From positions 1,736,001 to 1,800,000 of the forward strand of contig NZ_SGXM01000001.1 of the NCBI RefSeq assembly GCF_004217045.1: 64,000 bases of DNA, read 5' to 3'. Below the pieces are notes generated by a model, which was not told where the DNA came from, did no database searches, and saw nothing but the letters and a program-made list of their open reading frames with translations. This document shows positions 28,962 to 38,350 of this stretch, in pieces. Every line of letters begins with the position of its first letter. The stretch's first letter is position 1. The position numbers and the translations under genes were made by a program. This DNA comes from Cupriavidus agavae. GTDB lineage: Bacteria; Pseudomonadota; Gammaproteobacteria; Burkholderiales; Burkholderiaceae.

Positions 28962-29876
28962 ATGCGCGACCGAATCCTCGCCGTCTACGACACCCTGCGG
29001 CCCTCCGAACGCCGCCTTGCCGACTACGTGACCCGGCACGGCGCCAGCGTCATCCGGCTCACCATGCCCGAACTGGCCGAGCGCGCCGGCGTCTCGCAGC
29101 CCACCATCGCGCGCTTCTGCGCGGCGCTCGGCTATGACGGCTTCAAAGAGTTCAAGCTTCAGTTCGCCCAGAACCTCGGCGGCGGCATCCCGTTCGTGCA
29201 CCAGGACGTGGCGGCCAGCGACCGTCCGGCCGACATCGCCGGCAAGGTCTTCGACCGCACCATCGCCACGCTGATGACCGTGCGCAACGCGCTCTCGGCC
29301 GACCAGATCGAGCACGGCATCCGCCTGCTGGCCGGCGCGCGCCGCATCGAGTTCTACGGCTGCGGCAATTCGGGCATCGTCGCGCTTGATATCCAGCACA
29401 AGTTCTTCCGGCTCGGCATCCCGACCACGGCGTATTCCGACCCCCACGTCTTCAGCATGTCCGCCGCGCTGCTGCGTCCCGGCGACGTGGCCGTGCTGGT
29501 GTCCAACAGCGGCCGCACCTGGGACATGCTGACCGCCGCCACCCTGGCCCGCAGCAGCGGCGCCAGCGTGCTGGCCCTGACGCACAGCGGCTCGCCGCTG
29601 GCAAAGCTGGCCGATGTCTGCGTGTTCTCCGACGTCGAGGAAGACAGCGAGGTCTATACCCCGATGACCTCGCGCATCTGCCACCTCGTGCTTGGCGACG
29701 TGCTCGCGGCCGGCGTGGCCCTCGACCGCGCCGAAGCCGTGGCCGGCGGATTGCAGCGCGCCAAGGCCCATCTGCGCGAGCGCCGTATCGCCGGCGCCGA
29801 CCCGGCCCCGCTGCCGGCCGAAGCCAAGCCCGCTACGTCGCGCAGAAATCGTAAAACTACGACGTCCACACTGTAG
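28962..29876 (+). CDS. hexR: RpiR-family regulator HexR
   Basis: Repressor of sugar catabolism that in related bacteria releases DNA when KDPG is bound. 304 aa. N-terminal winged-helix RpiR domain (1-75, with [24 protein letters not shown]), followed by a SIS phosphosugar-binding domain (about 120-255, [16 protein letters not shown] and [11 protein letters not shown]). It sits divergent from edd with two matching palindromes. The C-terminal 25 residues are an unconserved Pro/Arg-rich tail. Regulates edd-gntK and itself by inference from site positions. Confidence 0.93.
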   Translation: MRDRILAVYDTLRPSERRLADYVTRHGASVIRLTMPELAERAGVSQPTIARFCAALGYDGFKEFKLQFAQNLGGGIPFVHQDVAASDRPADIAGKVFDRTIATLMTVRNALSADQIEHGIRLLAGARRIEFYGCGNSGIVALDIQHKFFRLGIPTTAYSDPHVFSMSAALLRPGDVAVLVSNSGRTWDMLTAATLARSSGASVLALTHSGSPLAKLADVCVFSDVEEDSEVYTPMTSRICHLVLGDVLAAGVALDRAEAVAGGLQRAKAHLRERRIAGADPAPLPAEAKPATSRRNRKTTTSTL

Positions 29877-29886
29877 GGCGGCACGT

Positions 29887-32397
29887 TCATCGCGGGGCTG
29901 CCACGACATCGCGCCAGTAGCGGCGGTGTTGCTGGCGATACGTCGCCACGGCCTGCCCCTCGCCTCTTGTCTCGATCGTGACGGCCCCGGTCTCGTCACT
30001 CCGGTAGCGTGCAATGCCGGCGCGGGCGTAGCGCCGCCAGACGTCATCGCGCGGATGCCGGTACCGATTGCCAAAGCCGAGCTGGAACACCGCCAGCTCC
30101 GGCCGCACCGCCCCCAGGAAACCTCGGCTCGACGATGTGCCACTGCCATGATGTGGCACGAGCAGGTAGTCGGCCCGCAACGCGCCGGGCGCCAGGCGCC
30201 GCGTCAACGCCAGTTCCTCGCGCTCGCCGATATCGCCGGTCAGCAACGCACTGCGCCGCCCGGTGGACACGCGCAGCACGCAACTGCGTGCGTTGCTGGA
30301 TAGCCGGCTGCTGTTGAGGTCCGCCGGCGACGGATGCAGGATGTCGAACGACACCCCGTCCCAGGTCCATGCCGCGCCGGCCAGACAAGGCCGCCAGCCC
30401 GCCGTTTGCCCCGCCGTTTGCCCCGGCGCCAGCAGCCGGTGATCCGGCGGCGCCGCCGTCAGCCGCGCCGCTACCGGCACCGCGCCCAGCACATCGGCGA
30501 CACCGCCCGCGTGATCGGCGTCCTCGTGGCTGACCATCAGCATGTCGAGCCGCCGCACGCCGCTGGCCCGCAGGAACGGCACGATGACCTGCCCGCCCGC
30601 GCTGGTGCCGGAGACGTAGACCGGCCCCGCGTCATAGAGCAGTGTCCGGTCCCGCGTCTCCACGAGCACTGCGGTGCCCTGCCCCACATCGAGCGCAGTC
30701 AGCCGGAACTCGCCATGCGGCACTGGCGTGCGGCCCGCCGCCAGCATCGGCACCATCAGCACGGCACCGGTCCAGCGGGGCGGAGCCCGCCCTTGCGGGC
30801 CGCGCGGCACCAGCAGCACGACCACGCCGAGCCACGCCAACCCAAATGCAAGCGGCCCGGCCTGGGCGGCCTCCCAGACGGCCCAAGAGGGCGCCGCCAG
30901 CCACGCCAGCCCCTGCACCAGCCACGCCAGCGCGCCATGGGCGATGGCGAGCAGCGGCGGCGCCAACCCCGCAGGCGCCACGGCCGCAAACAATGCCAGC
31001 GGCGTCACGAGCAGGCTGACCACGGGAATCGCCACCGCATTGGCCAGCCCGGACACCACCGATACCTGACCGAACAGCAACAAGGTCAGCGGCACAAGCC
31101 CGATCGTCACCGCCCACTGCGTCCGCGCGGCGCTGGCGATGCTGGCACGCAGCCTTGCCGCCCAGCCTTCGGGCGCGCGCTCCCGGCCGGCCTCGTCGGC
31201 GCGGCTCGCATGGAAGAAGATCACGGCGACCGCGCCGAACGAGAGCCAGAAGCCCGGCGACATGACCGCCCACGGATCGATCGCCACCGCCAACGCGGCC
31301 GCCCACGCCAGTACGACCGACGCCGGCGGCGCCCGCCCGCTCCATAGCGCCACGGCAGCGACGGTCAGCATGGTCACGGTACGCAGCGCCGGAATCTGCA
31401 TGCCGGCGATGGCGGCATAGGCAAAGCCGGTGGCCACGGCGACGACGAGGGCGGCTTTCTGGGACGGCCAGAGGAGGGGGAGTGGAATCAGCCGAAGGCG
31501 CCGGTTTGCTCCCCTCTCCCGCAAGCGGGAGAGGGGGCAGGATGCGCATCGGGTGCGCCCGAGCCACCGCCCGAACCCGAACGACCGCCGCCAGCCCCAC
31601 CCCGCCAGCGCCCCGGCGGCGCCGGACAGCATCGTGATATGCAACCCCGAAATGCTGACCAGATGCGAGATACCGGTGCGACGGAACACCTCCCAGTCCT
31701 CGCGGGCGATGCCGCGCTGATCGCCGATCACCAGTGCCACGAGCACCGCGCCGAAGCGGGCGTCGGGCGGCAGCGCCTGCCGCAGGTGGTCGCGCAGGCC
31801 GGCGCGCCAGCGGGCGATCCGGACGGCGAGCGGCAAGTCACCGGCATCGGCCACGAACGCTCCGGCGCGCACGTGTCCGGTGGCATCGAATCCCTGCGCC
31901 AGCAGCCAGTAGCCGTAGTCAAAACCATGCGGATTGGCCAGCCCGCGCGGCCGGCGCAGGCGTACGGTCAGGCGGTAATGCTGTCCGGGCTCCAGCCCTT
32001 CCGGCGCATCGCGCCATGTCAGCAATAGCCGTTTCGCCAGAAACTGCGTTTCGCCCTGCCCTTCCCAGTGCGAAGGCAGGAATGCGAAGCGTGTGCCGTG
32101 CGGCGCCGCGTCCGGCAATCCGGCCACGATGCCCGTCACGCTCAGTTCACGCCCGGCCAGCGAGGGGTCCAGCCAGTGTCCGAGCCGCACCTCGGCCCGC
32201 CACGCGGCCCACGAGAAGCCGGCCAGCACCGCCAGCGCCACCCCCGCCGTCCAGCGCACCGGCGCGCGCAGCCGCCCCACCGCGCAGGCTGCCGCTGCCG
32301 CGCACGCGGCCACCAGCAGCCACCACGCGGACGGCAGCGCGCCCTGCTGCTGGAGCCACCAGCAACCGGCGACGAAAGCCAGCAGCAGCACACGCAT
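29887..32397 (-). CDS. comEC: DNA internalisation competence protein ComEC/Rec2
   Basis: Inner-membrane channel for single-stranded DNA uptake in natural competence. 836 aa from ATG 32397, with AAGGAAGG upstream; a TTG at 32415 is less likely. N-terminal hydrophobic region and DUF4131 part (1-150), the competence core (about 220-530, multiple membrane segments), and a C-terminal metallo-beta-lactamase-like domain with MVSHEDADHAGG and PHHGSGTSSS. A REP-like palindrome sits in the frame at 31511-31536 (about residues 288-296, within CPLSRLRERGANRRL). It is the last gene of lolC-lolD-tatD-comEC. Competence genes beyond this one are not in the window. Confidence 0.92.
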   Translation of the reverse strand: MRVLLLAFVAGCWWLQQQGALPSAWWLLVAACAAAAACAVGRLRAPVRWTAGVALAVLAGFSWAAWRAEVRLGHWLDPSLAGRELSVTGIVAGLPDAAPHGTRFAFLPSHWEGQGETQFLAKRLLLTWRDAPEGLEPGQHYRLTVRLRRPRGLANPHGFDYGYWLLAQGFDATGHVRAGAFVADAGDLPLAVRIARWRAGLRDHLRQALPPDARFGAVLVALVIGDQRGIAREDWEVFRRTGISHLVSISGLHITMLSGAAGALAGWGWRRSFGFGRWLGRTRCASCPLSRLRERGANRRLRLIPLPLLWPSQKAALVVAVATGFAYAAIAGMQIPALRTVTMLTVAAVALWSGRAPPASVVLAWAAALAVAIDPWAVMSPGFWLSFGAVAVIFFHASRADEAGRERAPEGWAARLRASIASAARTQWAVTIGLVPLTLLLFGQVSVVSGLANAVAIPVVSLLVTPLALFAAVAPAGLAPPLLAIAHGALAWLVQGLAWLAAPSWAVWEAAQAGPLAFGLAWLGVVVLLVPRGPQGRAPPRWTGAVLMVPMLAAGRTPVPHGEFRLTALDVGQGTAVLVETRDRTLLYDAGPVYVSGTSAGGQVIVPFLRASGVRRLDMLMVSHEDADHAGGVADVLGAVPVAARLTAAPPDHRLLAPGQTAGQTAGWRPCLAGAAWTWDGVSFDILHPSPADLNSSRLSSNARSCVLRVSTGRRSALLTGDIGEREELALTRRLAPGALRADYLLVPHHGSGTSSSRGFLGAVRPELAVFQLGFGNRYRHPRDDVWRRYARAGIARYRSDETGAVTIETRGEGQAVATYRQQHRRYWRDVVAAPR
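31511..31536. repeat. REP-like palindrome inside comEC, copy 2
   Basis: CCCCTCTCCCGC, aa, GCGGGAGAGGGG: perfect 12-base arms identical to those at 42898-42924. Unlike the other copies it lies within a protein-coding gene and keeps the frame open, encoding part of SRLRERGANRRL on the minus strand. Confidence 0.85.
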
Positions 32398-32517
32398 CGG
32401 ACCCTTCCTTCGCAAGATGGAAAGCCGTACTTGTACCGCGTGGAAATCAGGAAAAACGTGTCCGGATGTTGTGCCGAGGTGTCGAAAGCGTGAAATCGGC
32501 GCGCAGGATGACGCGCG

Positions 32518-33345
32518 TCAACGCGGCGCCATGATGTCGGCGAAAGTGCCAAGCCGTGGCAATGCCGCCACGGCGTTGCGCCACATCAGATCGGCCAGCT
32601 CGCGCTCGCCGATGCCGCGCAGCCCGGCCATCACGCGTGCCACGCCAGCCACCTCGCCGGGCGTGTTGCGCGCCTTGTGCTGCTCGCCGAACTGGTCGTC
32701 CGAGAGCCATGCCGGGGCAATGTCGGGCGCATCGGTTTCGAGCACGATCGCTTCGATGGGCAACCCGGCGGCCAGCCGGCGGATCTGCTTCGCGCGGGAA
32801 AACGTCACATTGCCGCCAAACCCGAGCTTCATGCCGTGCTCCACGTAGCGGCGCGCCTGCTCGTTGCTGCCGTTGAATGCGTGGGCGATGCCCTGCCGCA
32901 CGCCCACGCGCCGCAACTGGGCGTAGACCTGATCCTGCGATTTGCGCACGTGCAGCAGCACCGGCAGGTCGAACTCGCGTGCAATCTTCAGTTGCTCGGT
33001 GTAGAGCCAGGTCTGGTGCGCGGCGTCGAGGCCGGGCACGAAGAAATCGAGCCCGATCTCGCCAATGGCCACCAGGCGCGGATCATCGATCGAGGCTGCC
33101 ACCTGCTGGCGCAGGGCGTCGAGATCGGCCTGTCCGGCGCCAGGCGTGCACAGCGGATGGATGCCGAGCGCGTAGACGCAGTGGCGGTTGCCGTGCGCCA
33201 GCGCGCGCACCGCGCCGAAGTTCGACACCGCCACGGCCGGCAGCACGATGCCGGTCACGCCCGCCGCCACCGCGGCCGCCGTCACGGCGTCGCGGTCGGC
33301 GTCGAACTCGCTGGCGTCAAGGTGGCAGTGGGTGTCGATCCACAT
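32518..33345 (-). CDS. TatD family metal-dependent hydrolase
   Basis: 275 aa TIM-barrel metallohydrolase. DTHCHLD (4-10) at the N-terminus, ALGIHPL, VLLHVRKSQDQV and GIAHAFNGS supply metal ligands, and VLETDAPDIAPAW closes the site. TatD-type enzymes are 3'-5' exonucleases active on DNA/RNA in E. coli, with DNA-repair or DNA degradation roles; YcfH-like paralogs are uncharacterised. The gene follows lolD by 6 bases, so it is translationally close, and precedes comEC by 120 bases. Confidence 0.9.
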   Translation of the reverse strand: MWIDTHCHLDASEFDADRDAVTAAAVAAGVTGIVLPAVAVSNFGAVRALAHGNRHCVYALGIHPLCTPGAGQADLDALRQQVAASIDDPRLVAIGEIGLDFFVPGLDAAHQTWLYTEQLKIAREFDLPVLLHVRKSQDQVYAQLRRVGVRQGIAHAFNGSNEQARRYVEHGMKLGFGGNVTFSRAKQIRRLAAGLPIEAIVLETDAPDIAPAWLSDDQFGEQHKARNTPGEVAGVARVMAGLRGIGERELADLMWRNAVAALPRLGTFADIMAPR

Positions 33346-33351
33346 ACCGGC

Positions 33352-34089
33352 TCAGCGCTCGCTATGCAGGTGGCCGTCGCGCAGCCGGAAGATCCGGTCG
33401 CAGCGGCCGGCCAGTTCCATGTCGTGGGTGACGATCACGAAGCTCGTGCCCAGCGTGCGCGACAGTTCGAGCATCAGGTCGTAGACGCCGCCGGCGGTGT
33501 GGTCATCGAGGTTGCCGGTCGGCTCGTCAGCCAGCACGCAGGCCGGCTGGCCTACCAGCGCCCGCGCCACGGCCACGCGTTGGCGTTCGCCGCCCGACAG
33601 CTCGCCGGGCCGGTGCTTCGAGCGCCCGCCCAGGCCCACGCGTTCGAGCATGGCCTGCGCGGCCTCGCGCGCCTGCGCCTCGCTGAGACCGCGAATCCGC
33701 ATCGGCATCCCCACGTTGTCGAGCGCGGTGAATTCCGGCAGCAGGTGGTGGAACTGGTAGATGAAACCGAGCGAGCGGTTGCGCACCACGTTGCGTTCCT
33801 TCTCGCGCAGCGCCGTGAAGGGCTTGCCAAGCAGCGCCACGCGGCCCGAATCGGGATCGTCGAGTCCGCCCAGCACGTGGAGCAGCGTCGACTTGCCCGA
33901 GCCCGAGGCGCCCACGATGGCCACTTTCTCGCCAGCATTGACGTGCAGGTCCACACCGCGCAGCACCTCCACGTCGAGCCCGCCCTGGCGGAAGCGCTTG
34001 GTCAGGCCCTCGCCCACCAGCACCGGGGCGCCGGTGCGCGCGGCCGGCGCGGCCGGGGAAACCTCCTGGAGCAGCGTCGAATCATTCAT
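33352..34089 (-). CDS. lolD: Lipoprotein-releasing ABC transporter ATPase LolD
   Basis: 245 aa ATPase that powers release of outer-membrane lipoproteins from the inner membrane to LolA. Walker [17 protein letters not shown] (about 60-75), signature [17 protein letters not shown], Walker [15 protein letters not shown] and H-loop VTHD. The start overlaps the lolC stop by 8 bases, showing translational coupling. Lipoproteins in this window (BamC, LytM factor, small ones) would be clients. Confidence 0.95.
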   Translation of the reverse strand: MNDSTLLQEVSPAAPAARTGAPVLVGEGLTKRFRQGGLDVEVLRGVDLHVNAGEKVAIVGASGSGKSTLLHVLGGLDDPDSGRVALLGKPFTALREKERNVVRNRSLGFIYQFHHLLPEFTALDNVGMPMRIRGLSEAQAREAAQAMLERVGLGGRSKHRPGELSGGERQRVAVARALVGQPACVLADEPTGNLDDHTAGGVYDLMLELSRTLGTSFVIVTHDMELAGRCDRIFRLRDGHLHSER

Positions 34090-35332
34090 AGCGCAGCGCC
34101 TCCGCCGGGTTCACGCGGGCGGCACGCCAGCTCGGGTAGAGCGTGGCCAGCGTGGCCAGCACGAAGGAAATGATGCCGATGGTGGCGATGTCGTTCACGC
34201 GGGGGTCCGAAGGCAATTCACTGATGAAATAGATGTCCTTGGGCAGGAACTGCACGTGCAGCAGCCGCTCGATGAACGGCACGATCACGTCGATGTTGGT
34301 GGCGATCAGCGTGCCGCCCAGCACGCCCAGCACCGTGCCGATGAAGCCGATGGCCACGCCCTGCACGATGAAGATCTTCATGATCGAGCGCGGCTGGGCG
34401 CCCATGGTGCGCAGGATGGCGATATCGGGCTGCTTGTCGGTCACCGTCATCACCAGCGTCGACACCAGGTTGAAGGCGGCCACGGCGATGATCAGCGTCA
34501 GGATGATGAACATCATGCGCTTTTCGGTCTGCACGGCGGCGAACCAGTTGCGATTCTGGCGCGACCAGTCGCGCAGGTAGAGGTCGCCGGACATCGTGCC
34601 GGCCAGCTCCTGCGCCACCTGGGGCGCCTGCTGCATGTCCCGGAGCTTGAGCCGCACGCCCGACGGGCCGTTCTGGCGGAACAGCACCTCGGCGTCGGCC
34701 ATGTTGACCAGCGCCAGCGCGCTGTCGAACTCGTAGTGGCCCGACGAGAAGATGCCCACCACCGTGAACTGCTTGAGCCGGGGCAGGATGCCGGCCGGCG
34801 TGATGGTGCCCTGCGGCGCCACCAGCGTGACCTTGTCGCCCACGCGCACGCCCAGCGCGTTGGCCAGTTCGCTGCCCAGCGCGATATCGAAGCCGCCCGG
34901 CACCAGCGCGTTCATGCTGCCGGCCTTGAACTGGCTGCCGATATCCGACACCTTGGGTTCCTGGGCCGGGTCCACGCCGCGCAGCAGCACGCCGCGCACC
35001 GCGTCGTCCCGGGTCAGCATGGCCTGGGCGGCCACGTAGGGCGCGGCGCCCACCACCTCCTTGTTGCGCTCGGCCTCGGCGGCGGTCTTCTGCCAGTCCT
35101 GCAGCGGCGCGGCGCCGATCACCTCGATATGCGCCAGCACCGACAGCATGCGGTCGCGCACCTCCTTCTGGAAGCCGTTCATGACCGACAGCACCACGAT
35201 CAGCGCCGCCACGCCCAGTGCGATACCGAGCATCGAGATCATCGAAATGAACGAAATGAACGTATTGCGGCTGGCGCGCTTGCTGGCGCGGGTGTACCGC
35301 CAGCCAATCTGCCACTCGTAAGGAAAGTTCAA
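34082..35332 (-). CDS. lolC: Lipoprotein-releasing ABC transporter permease LolC/E
   Basis: 416 aa. N-terminal membrane helix after [21 protein letters not shown], a large periplasmic MacB-like domain (about 60-260), and three C-terminal membrane helices ([21 protein letters not shown] onward). The start is a TTG at 35332 with AGGA six bases upstream; no upstream ATG in frame is credible. In betaproteobacteria a single LolC/E-like permease may dimerise as LolF; I cannot tell from this window whether a second permease exists. Overlaps lolD. Confidence 0.92.
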   Translation of the reverse strand: MNFPYEWQIGWRYTRASKRASRNTFISFISMISMLGIALGVAALIVVLSVMNGFQKEVRDRMLSVLAHIEVIGAAPLQDWQKTAAEAERNKEVVGAAPYVAAQAMLTRDDAVRGVLLRGVDPAQEPKVSDIGSQFKAGSMNALVPGGFDIALGSELANALGVRVGDKVTLVAPQGTITPAGILPRLKQFTVVGIFSSGHYEFDSALALVNMADAEVLFRQNGPSGVRLKLRDMQQAPQVAQELAGTMSGDLYLRDWSRQNRNWFAAVQTEKRMMFIILTLIIAVAAFNLVSTLVMTVTDKQPDIAILRTMGAQPRSIMKIFIVQGVAIGFIGTVLGVLGGTLIATNIDVIVPFIERLLHVQFLPKDIYFISELPSDPRVNDIATIGIISFVLATLATLYPSWRAARVNPAEALRYE

Positions 35333-35430
35333 GGGAAGTCCTGTTGTTCTGGAAATGCGTCCGGCGGCAGTCTACCTTGGGTGACGGAAAACTGGCGCCG
35401 GCCAGCCGGGAGTTTACAATCTCGCCCACC

Positions 35431-36570
35431 ATGACGACGCACCTGACCCTGATTGTGCCCTTTTCCGTCCCGCCGGGCGCCGGCGACGACGCCACGGACG
35501 ATGTCGTGCCGGGCGCGCTGCTGCGCCAGTTGGAGTTGCCCGCGCTCGGAAAGTTGCTGACCCGCGCCACGCCCGGGCCGCGCGAGACGCATGACGACCC
35601 CTACCTGCGCTCGCTGCCCCAGGAGCGCTGGCTGGCGGGCCGGGCCGGGCTGGACACGGCACAGGTACCGACCGCCCCGTTCATGCGGCTGGCGGACCGC
35701 GCCGCCGCCGGGCTGCCGGCCGGGGACGCCGGGGACGCCGGGGAAGCGGGGGAAGCCGGCTGGGCCTGCCTGCAGCCGGTGCACATCCATGCCGCGCGCG
35801 ACCATCTGGTGCTGATGCATCCCGACCAGGTGGAAATCGCCCCGGCCGAGGCCGACGCGTTGCGCGCCGCCATTGCCGGGTTGCTCGACGAGTCCGGCAT
35901 CCGGCTCGAAGCTCCCCGGCCGGCCCGCTGGTATGTGCCAGAAGCGACGTTTGGCGAACTTCTGGCCACCACGCCGGTGCGCGCCACGGGCCGCAATATC
36001 GACATCTGGATGCAGGCCGGCCCGCGCGCGCGGGACTGGCGGCGCTTCCAGAATGAAATCCAGATGACCTGGCACAGCCACCCGGTCAACGAGGCCCGCG
36101 AGGCCACGGGCCGGTTGCCGGTCAATTCGGTCTGGCTGCACGGCGGCGGCAAGGTCCGCCCGGTCCGGAAGCTGGCCGATACCGTGCTGTCCGACGATCC
36201 GTTCCTGGCCGGGCTCGCGCTCGCCGGCGGCAGCCAGACCGGCCCGCAGCCGGCGCGCTTCGCCGACCTGCCCGCCCCGGACGGCGCCGGGAGCGTCCTG
36301 ACGCTGCTCGACAGCGCCACCGAAGCCCATATCTCTGCCGACTGGGGCCTGTGGCTGGAACGGATGCACGCGCTCGATGCCGAGTGGTTCCAGCCCGTGC
36401 TGGACGCACTGATGGCCGGGCAACTGCAGGCCGCCACGTTCGTGCTCGGCGGCGAGAACCACTTTGCCGAATTCACCGTGACCCGGGCCGACCTGCGCAA
36501 GTTCTGGCGCGGCCTGGGCGCGCGCGGCGACTGGCGCGCCCTGCTCTCCAACCTGGCCATGGCCGCCTGA
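35431..36570 (+). CDS. RpfE-like conserved protein (COG4255-type)
   Basis: 379 aa from ATG 35431. The protein opens MTTHLTLIVPFSVPPGAGDD and contains TWHSHPVNEAREATGRLPVNSVWLHGGG in the middle. I recall this pattern from proteins annotated RpfE or 'regulatory protein' next to recJ in betaproteobacteria and xanthomonads, sometimes called phosphoglycerate-mutase-like. The function is not established. A stretch of GDAGDAGEAGEAG (about residues 95-107) looks like slippage-derived. 45 bases upstream of recJ. The divergent lolC starts 98 bases away. Confidence 0.55.
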   Translation: MTTHLTLIVPFSVPPGAGDDATDDVVPGALLRQLELPALGKLLTRATPGPRETHDDPYLRSLPQERWLAGRAGLDTAQVPTAPFMRLADRAAAGLPAGDAGDAGEAGEAGWACLQPVHIHAARDHLVLMHPDQVEIAPAEADALRAAIAGLLDESGIRLEAPRPARWYVPEATFGELLATTPVRATGRNIDIWMQAGPRARDWRRFQNEIQMTWHSHPVNEAREATGRLPVNSVWLHGGGKVRPVRKLADTVLSDDPFLAGLALAGGSQTGPQPARFADLPAPDGAGSVLTLLDSATEAHISADWGLWLERMHALDAEWFQPVLDALMAGQLQAATFVLGGENHFAEFTVTRADLRKFWRGLGARGDWRALLSNLAMAA

Positions 36571-36615
36571 CCGCTGACGGCCGACGCACCCCCTGCCGCG
36601 AGACCCCATCCCCAC

Positions 36616-38316
36616 ATGACCCGGATCGCCATCCGCTCCCACTCCCCCGAACATGCCGGCGTGCTGTCCGCCGCGGGCCTGCACCCCACCCTGGCGCGCA
36701 TCCTGGCCGCGCGGGGCGTGCTGCACCCGTCCGAACTGGCAACCGACCTGCCCGAACTCGTGCCGCCGGCCCGCATGAAGGGCATCGACCACGCCGCGCA
36801 GTACCTGGCCGACGCCATCGCCACGGGCCGCAAGCTGCTGATCGTGGCCGACTACGACTGCGACGGCGCCACGGCCTGCGCCGTGGGCGTGCGCGGCCTG
36901 CGCATGCTGGGCGCCAGGGTCGATTTCATCGTGCCGAACCGCTTCGAGTACGGCTACGGGCTCACGCCGGAAATCGTCGAACTGGCCGCGCGCCAGCAGC
37001 CGGACGTGATCGTCACGGTCGACAACGGCATTGCCAGCGTGGACGGCGTGGCGGCCGCCAACGCGCTCGGCATCGACGTGGTGGTGACCGACCACCACCT
37101 GCCCGGCGCGGTGCTGCCGGACGCCGCCGTGATCGTCAACCCGAACCAGCCCGGCTGCGAGTTCCCGAGCAAGAACCTGGCCGGCGTGGGCGTGATGTTC
37201 TACGTGCTGCTGGCGCTGCGCGCCGAGCTGCGCCAGCGCGGCGTCTTCACGAAGGAAACCCAGCCGCCGCTGCAGACCCTGCTCGACCTCGTGGCCCTCG
37301 GCACGGTGGCCGATGTGGTCAGGCTCGACACCAACAACCGCATCCTCGTGGCGCAGGGCCTCAAGCGCATGCGGGCCGGGAAGATGCACGCCGGCGTGGC
37401 CGCGCTGTTCCGGGCCGCCGGCCGCGAAGCGCAGCGCGCCAACACGTTCGACCTTGGCTTCGGCCTCGGCCCGCGCCTGAACGCGGCCGGGCGGCTGGCG
37501 GACATGTCGCTCGGCATCGAATGCCTGCTGACCGACGACGCCAACCGGGCCTGGGAGATTGCCCAGGAACTGGACGGCATGAACCGCGAGCGGCGCGATA
37601 TCGAGGCCGGCATGCAGCAGGAGGCGCTGCAGATCCTGGAGCAGCCGCTGGACGGCCTGGACCCGGCCTCGCGCCATACGGTCAGCGTGTTCCACGAGAC
37701 CTGGCACCAGGGCGTGATCGGCATCGTGGCCTCGCGGCTCAAGGAGAAATACCACCGCCCGACGATTACCTTCGCACCGGGCGACGACGCGCATATCAAG
37801 GGCTCGGGCCGCTCGATCCCGGGCTTCCACCTGCGCGACGCGCTGGACCTGGTGTCCAAGCGCCATCCGGGCCTGCTCGTGAAATTTGGCGGACATGCGA
37901 TGGCCGCGGGCCTGACCGTGCGCGCGGCCGATTTCGACACCTTCGTGGCCGCCTTCGAGGCCGTGGGCCGCGAATGGCTCAACGCCGAGCAGCTGGCCCG
38001 CGTGATCGAGACCGATGGCGATATCGAGGACGCCTGCTTCTCGCCGGAATTCGTGACCTTGCTGGAAGGTCACGTCTGGGGCCAGGGCTTCCCGCCACCC
38101 ACGTTCTCGGGAGAGTTCGACGTGCTGCGCCAGACCGTGCTCAAGGGCAAGCACCTCAAGCTCCAGCTCGGGCGCGGCAGCCAGCGCTTCGACGCGATCT
38201 GGTTCAACCACGCCGACGCGCTGGACGGCGCCAGCGCGCTGGTGGCCTACCGGCTCGACAACAACACCTTCAACGGCGCCACGCGCGTGCAACTGATCGT
38301 CGAGCACGCGCAATAG
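36616..38316 (+). CDS. recJ: Single-stranded-DNA 5'-3' exonuclease RecJ
   Basis: 566 aa DHH-family nuclease in RecF-pathway recombination, mismatch and base-excision repair. Motifs: DYDCDGATACAVG (about 78-90), TVDNGIASVDG, VVTDHHLPG (DHH) and the DHHA1 motif FGGHAMAAGLTV (about 420-431). A C-terminal OB-fold follows. Standard length (E. coli 577). It follows the RpfE-like gene by 45 bases, so the two are probably one transcript. Confidence 0.96.
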   Translation: MTRIAIRSHSPEHAGVLSAAGLHPTLARILAARGVLHPSELATDLPELVPPARMKGIDHAAQYLADAIATGRKLLIVADYDCDGATACAVGVRGLRMLGARVDFIVPNRFEYGYGLTPEIVELAARQQPDVIVTVDNGIASVDGVAAANALGIDVVVTDHHLPGAVLPDAAVIVNPNQPGCEFPSKNLAGVGVMFYVLLALRAELRQRGVFTKETQPPLQTLLDLVALGTVADVVRLDTNNRILVAQGLKRMRAGKMHAGVAALFRAAGREAQRANTFDLGFGLGPRLNAAGRLADMSLGIECLLTDDANRAWEIAQELDGMNRERRDIEAGMQQEALQILEQPLDGLDPASRHTVSVFHETWHQGVIGIVASRLKEKYHRPTITFAPGDDAHIKGSGRSIPGFHLRDALDLVSKRHPGLLVKFGGHAMAAGLTVRAADFDTFVAAFEAVGREWLNAEQLARVIETDGDIEDACFSPEFVTLLEGHVWGQGFPPPTFSGEFDVLRQTVLKGKHLKLQLGRGSQRFDAIWFNHADALDGASALVAYRLDNNTFNGATRVQLIVEHAQ

Positions 38317-38350
38317 CGGGCAACAGCGCACCGGCGCGGCGTTGCCCCGG

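Noticed and set aside
35329..38331. 1000-codon open frame on the minus strand opposite the RpfE-like and recJ genes
   Set aside because: The plus strand has clear RecJ motifs. The antisense frame is Arg/His/Gly-rich with no recognisable domain, as expected in high-GC shadows.
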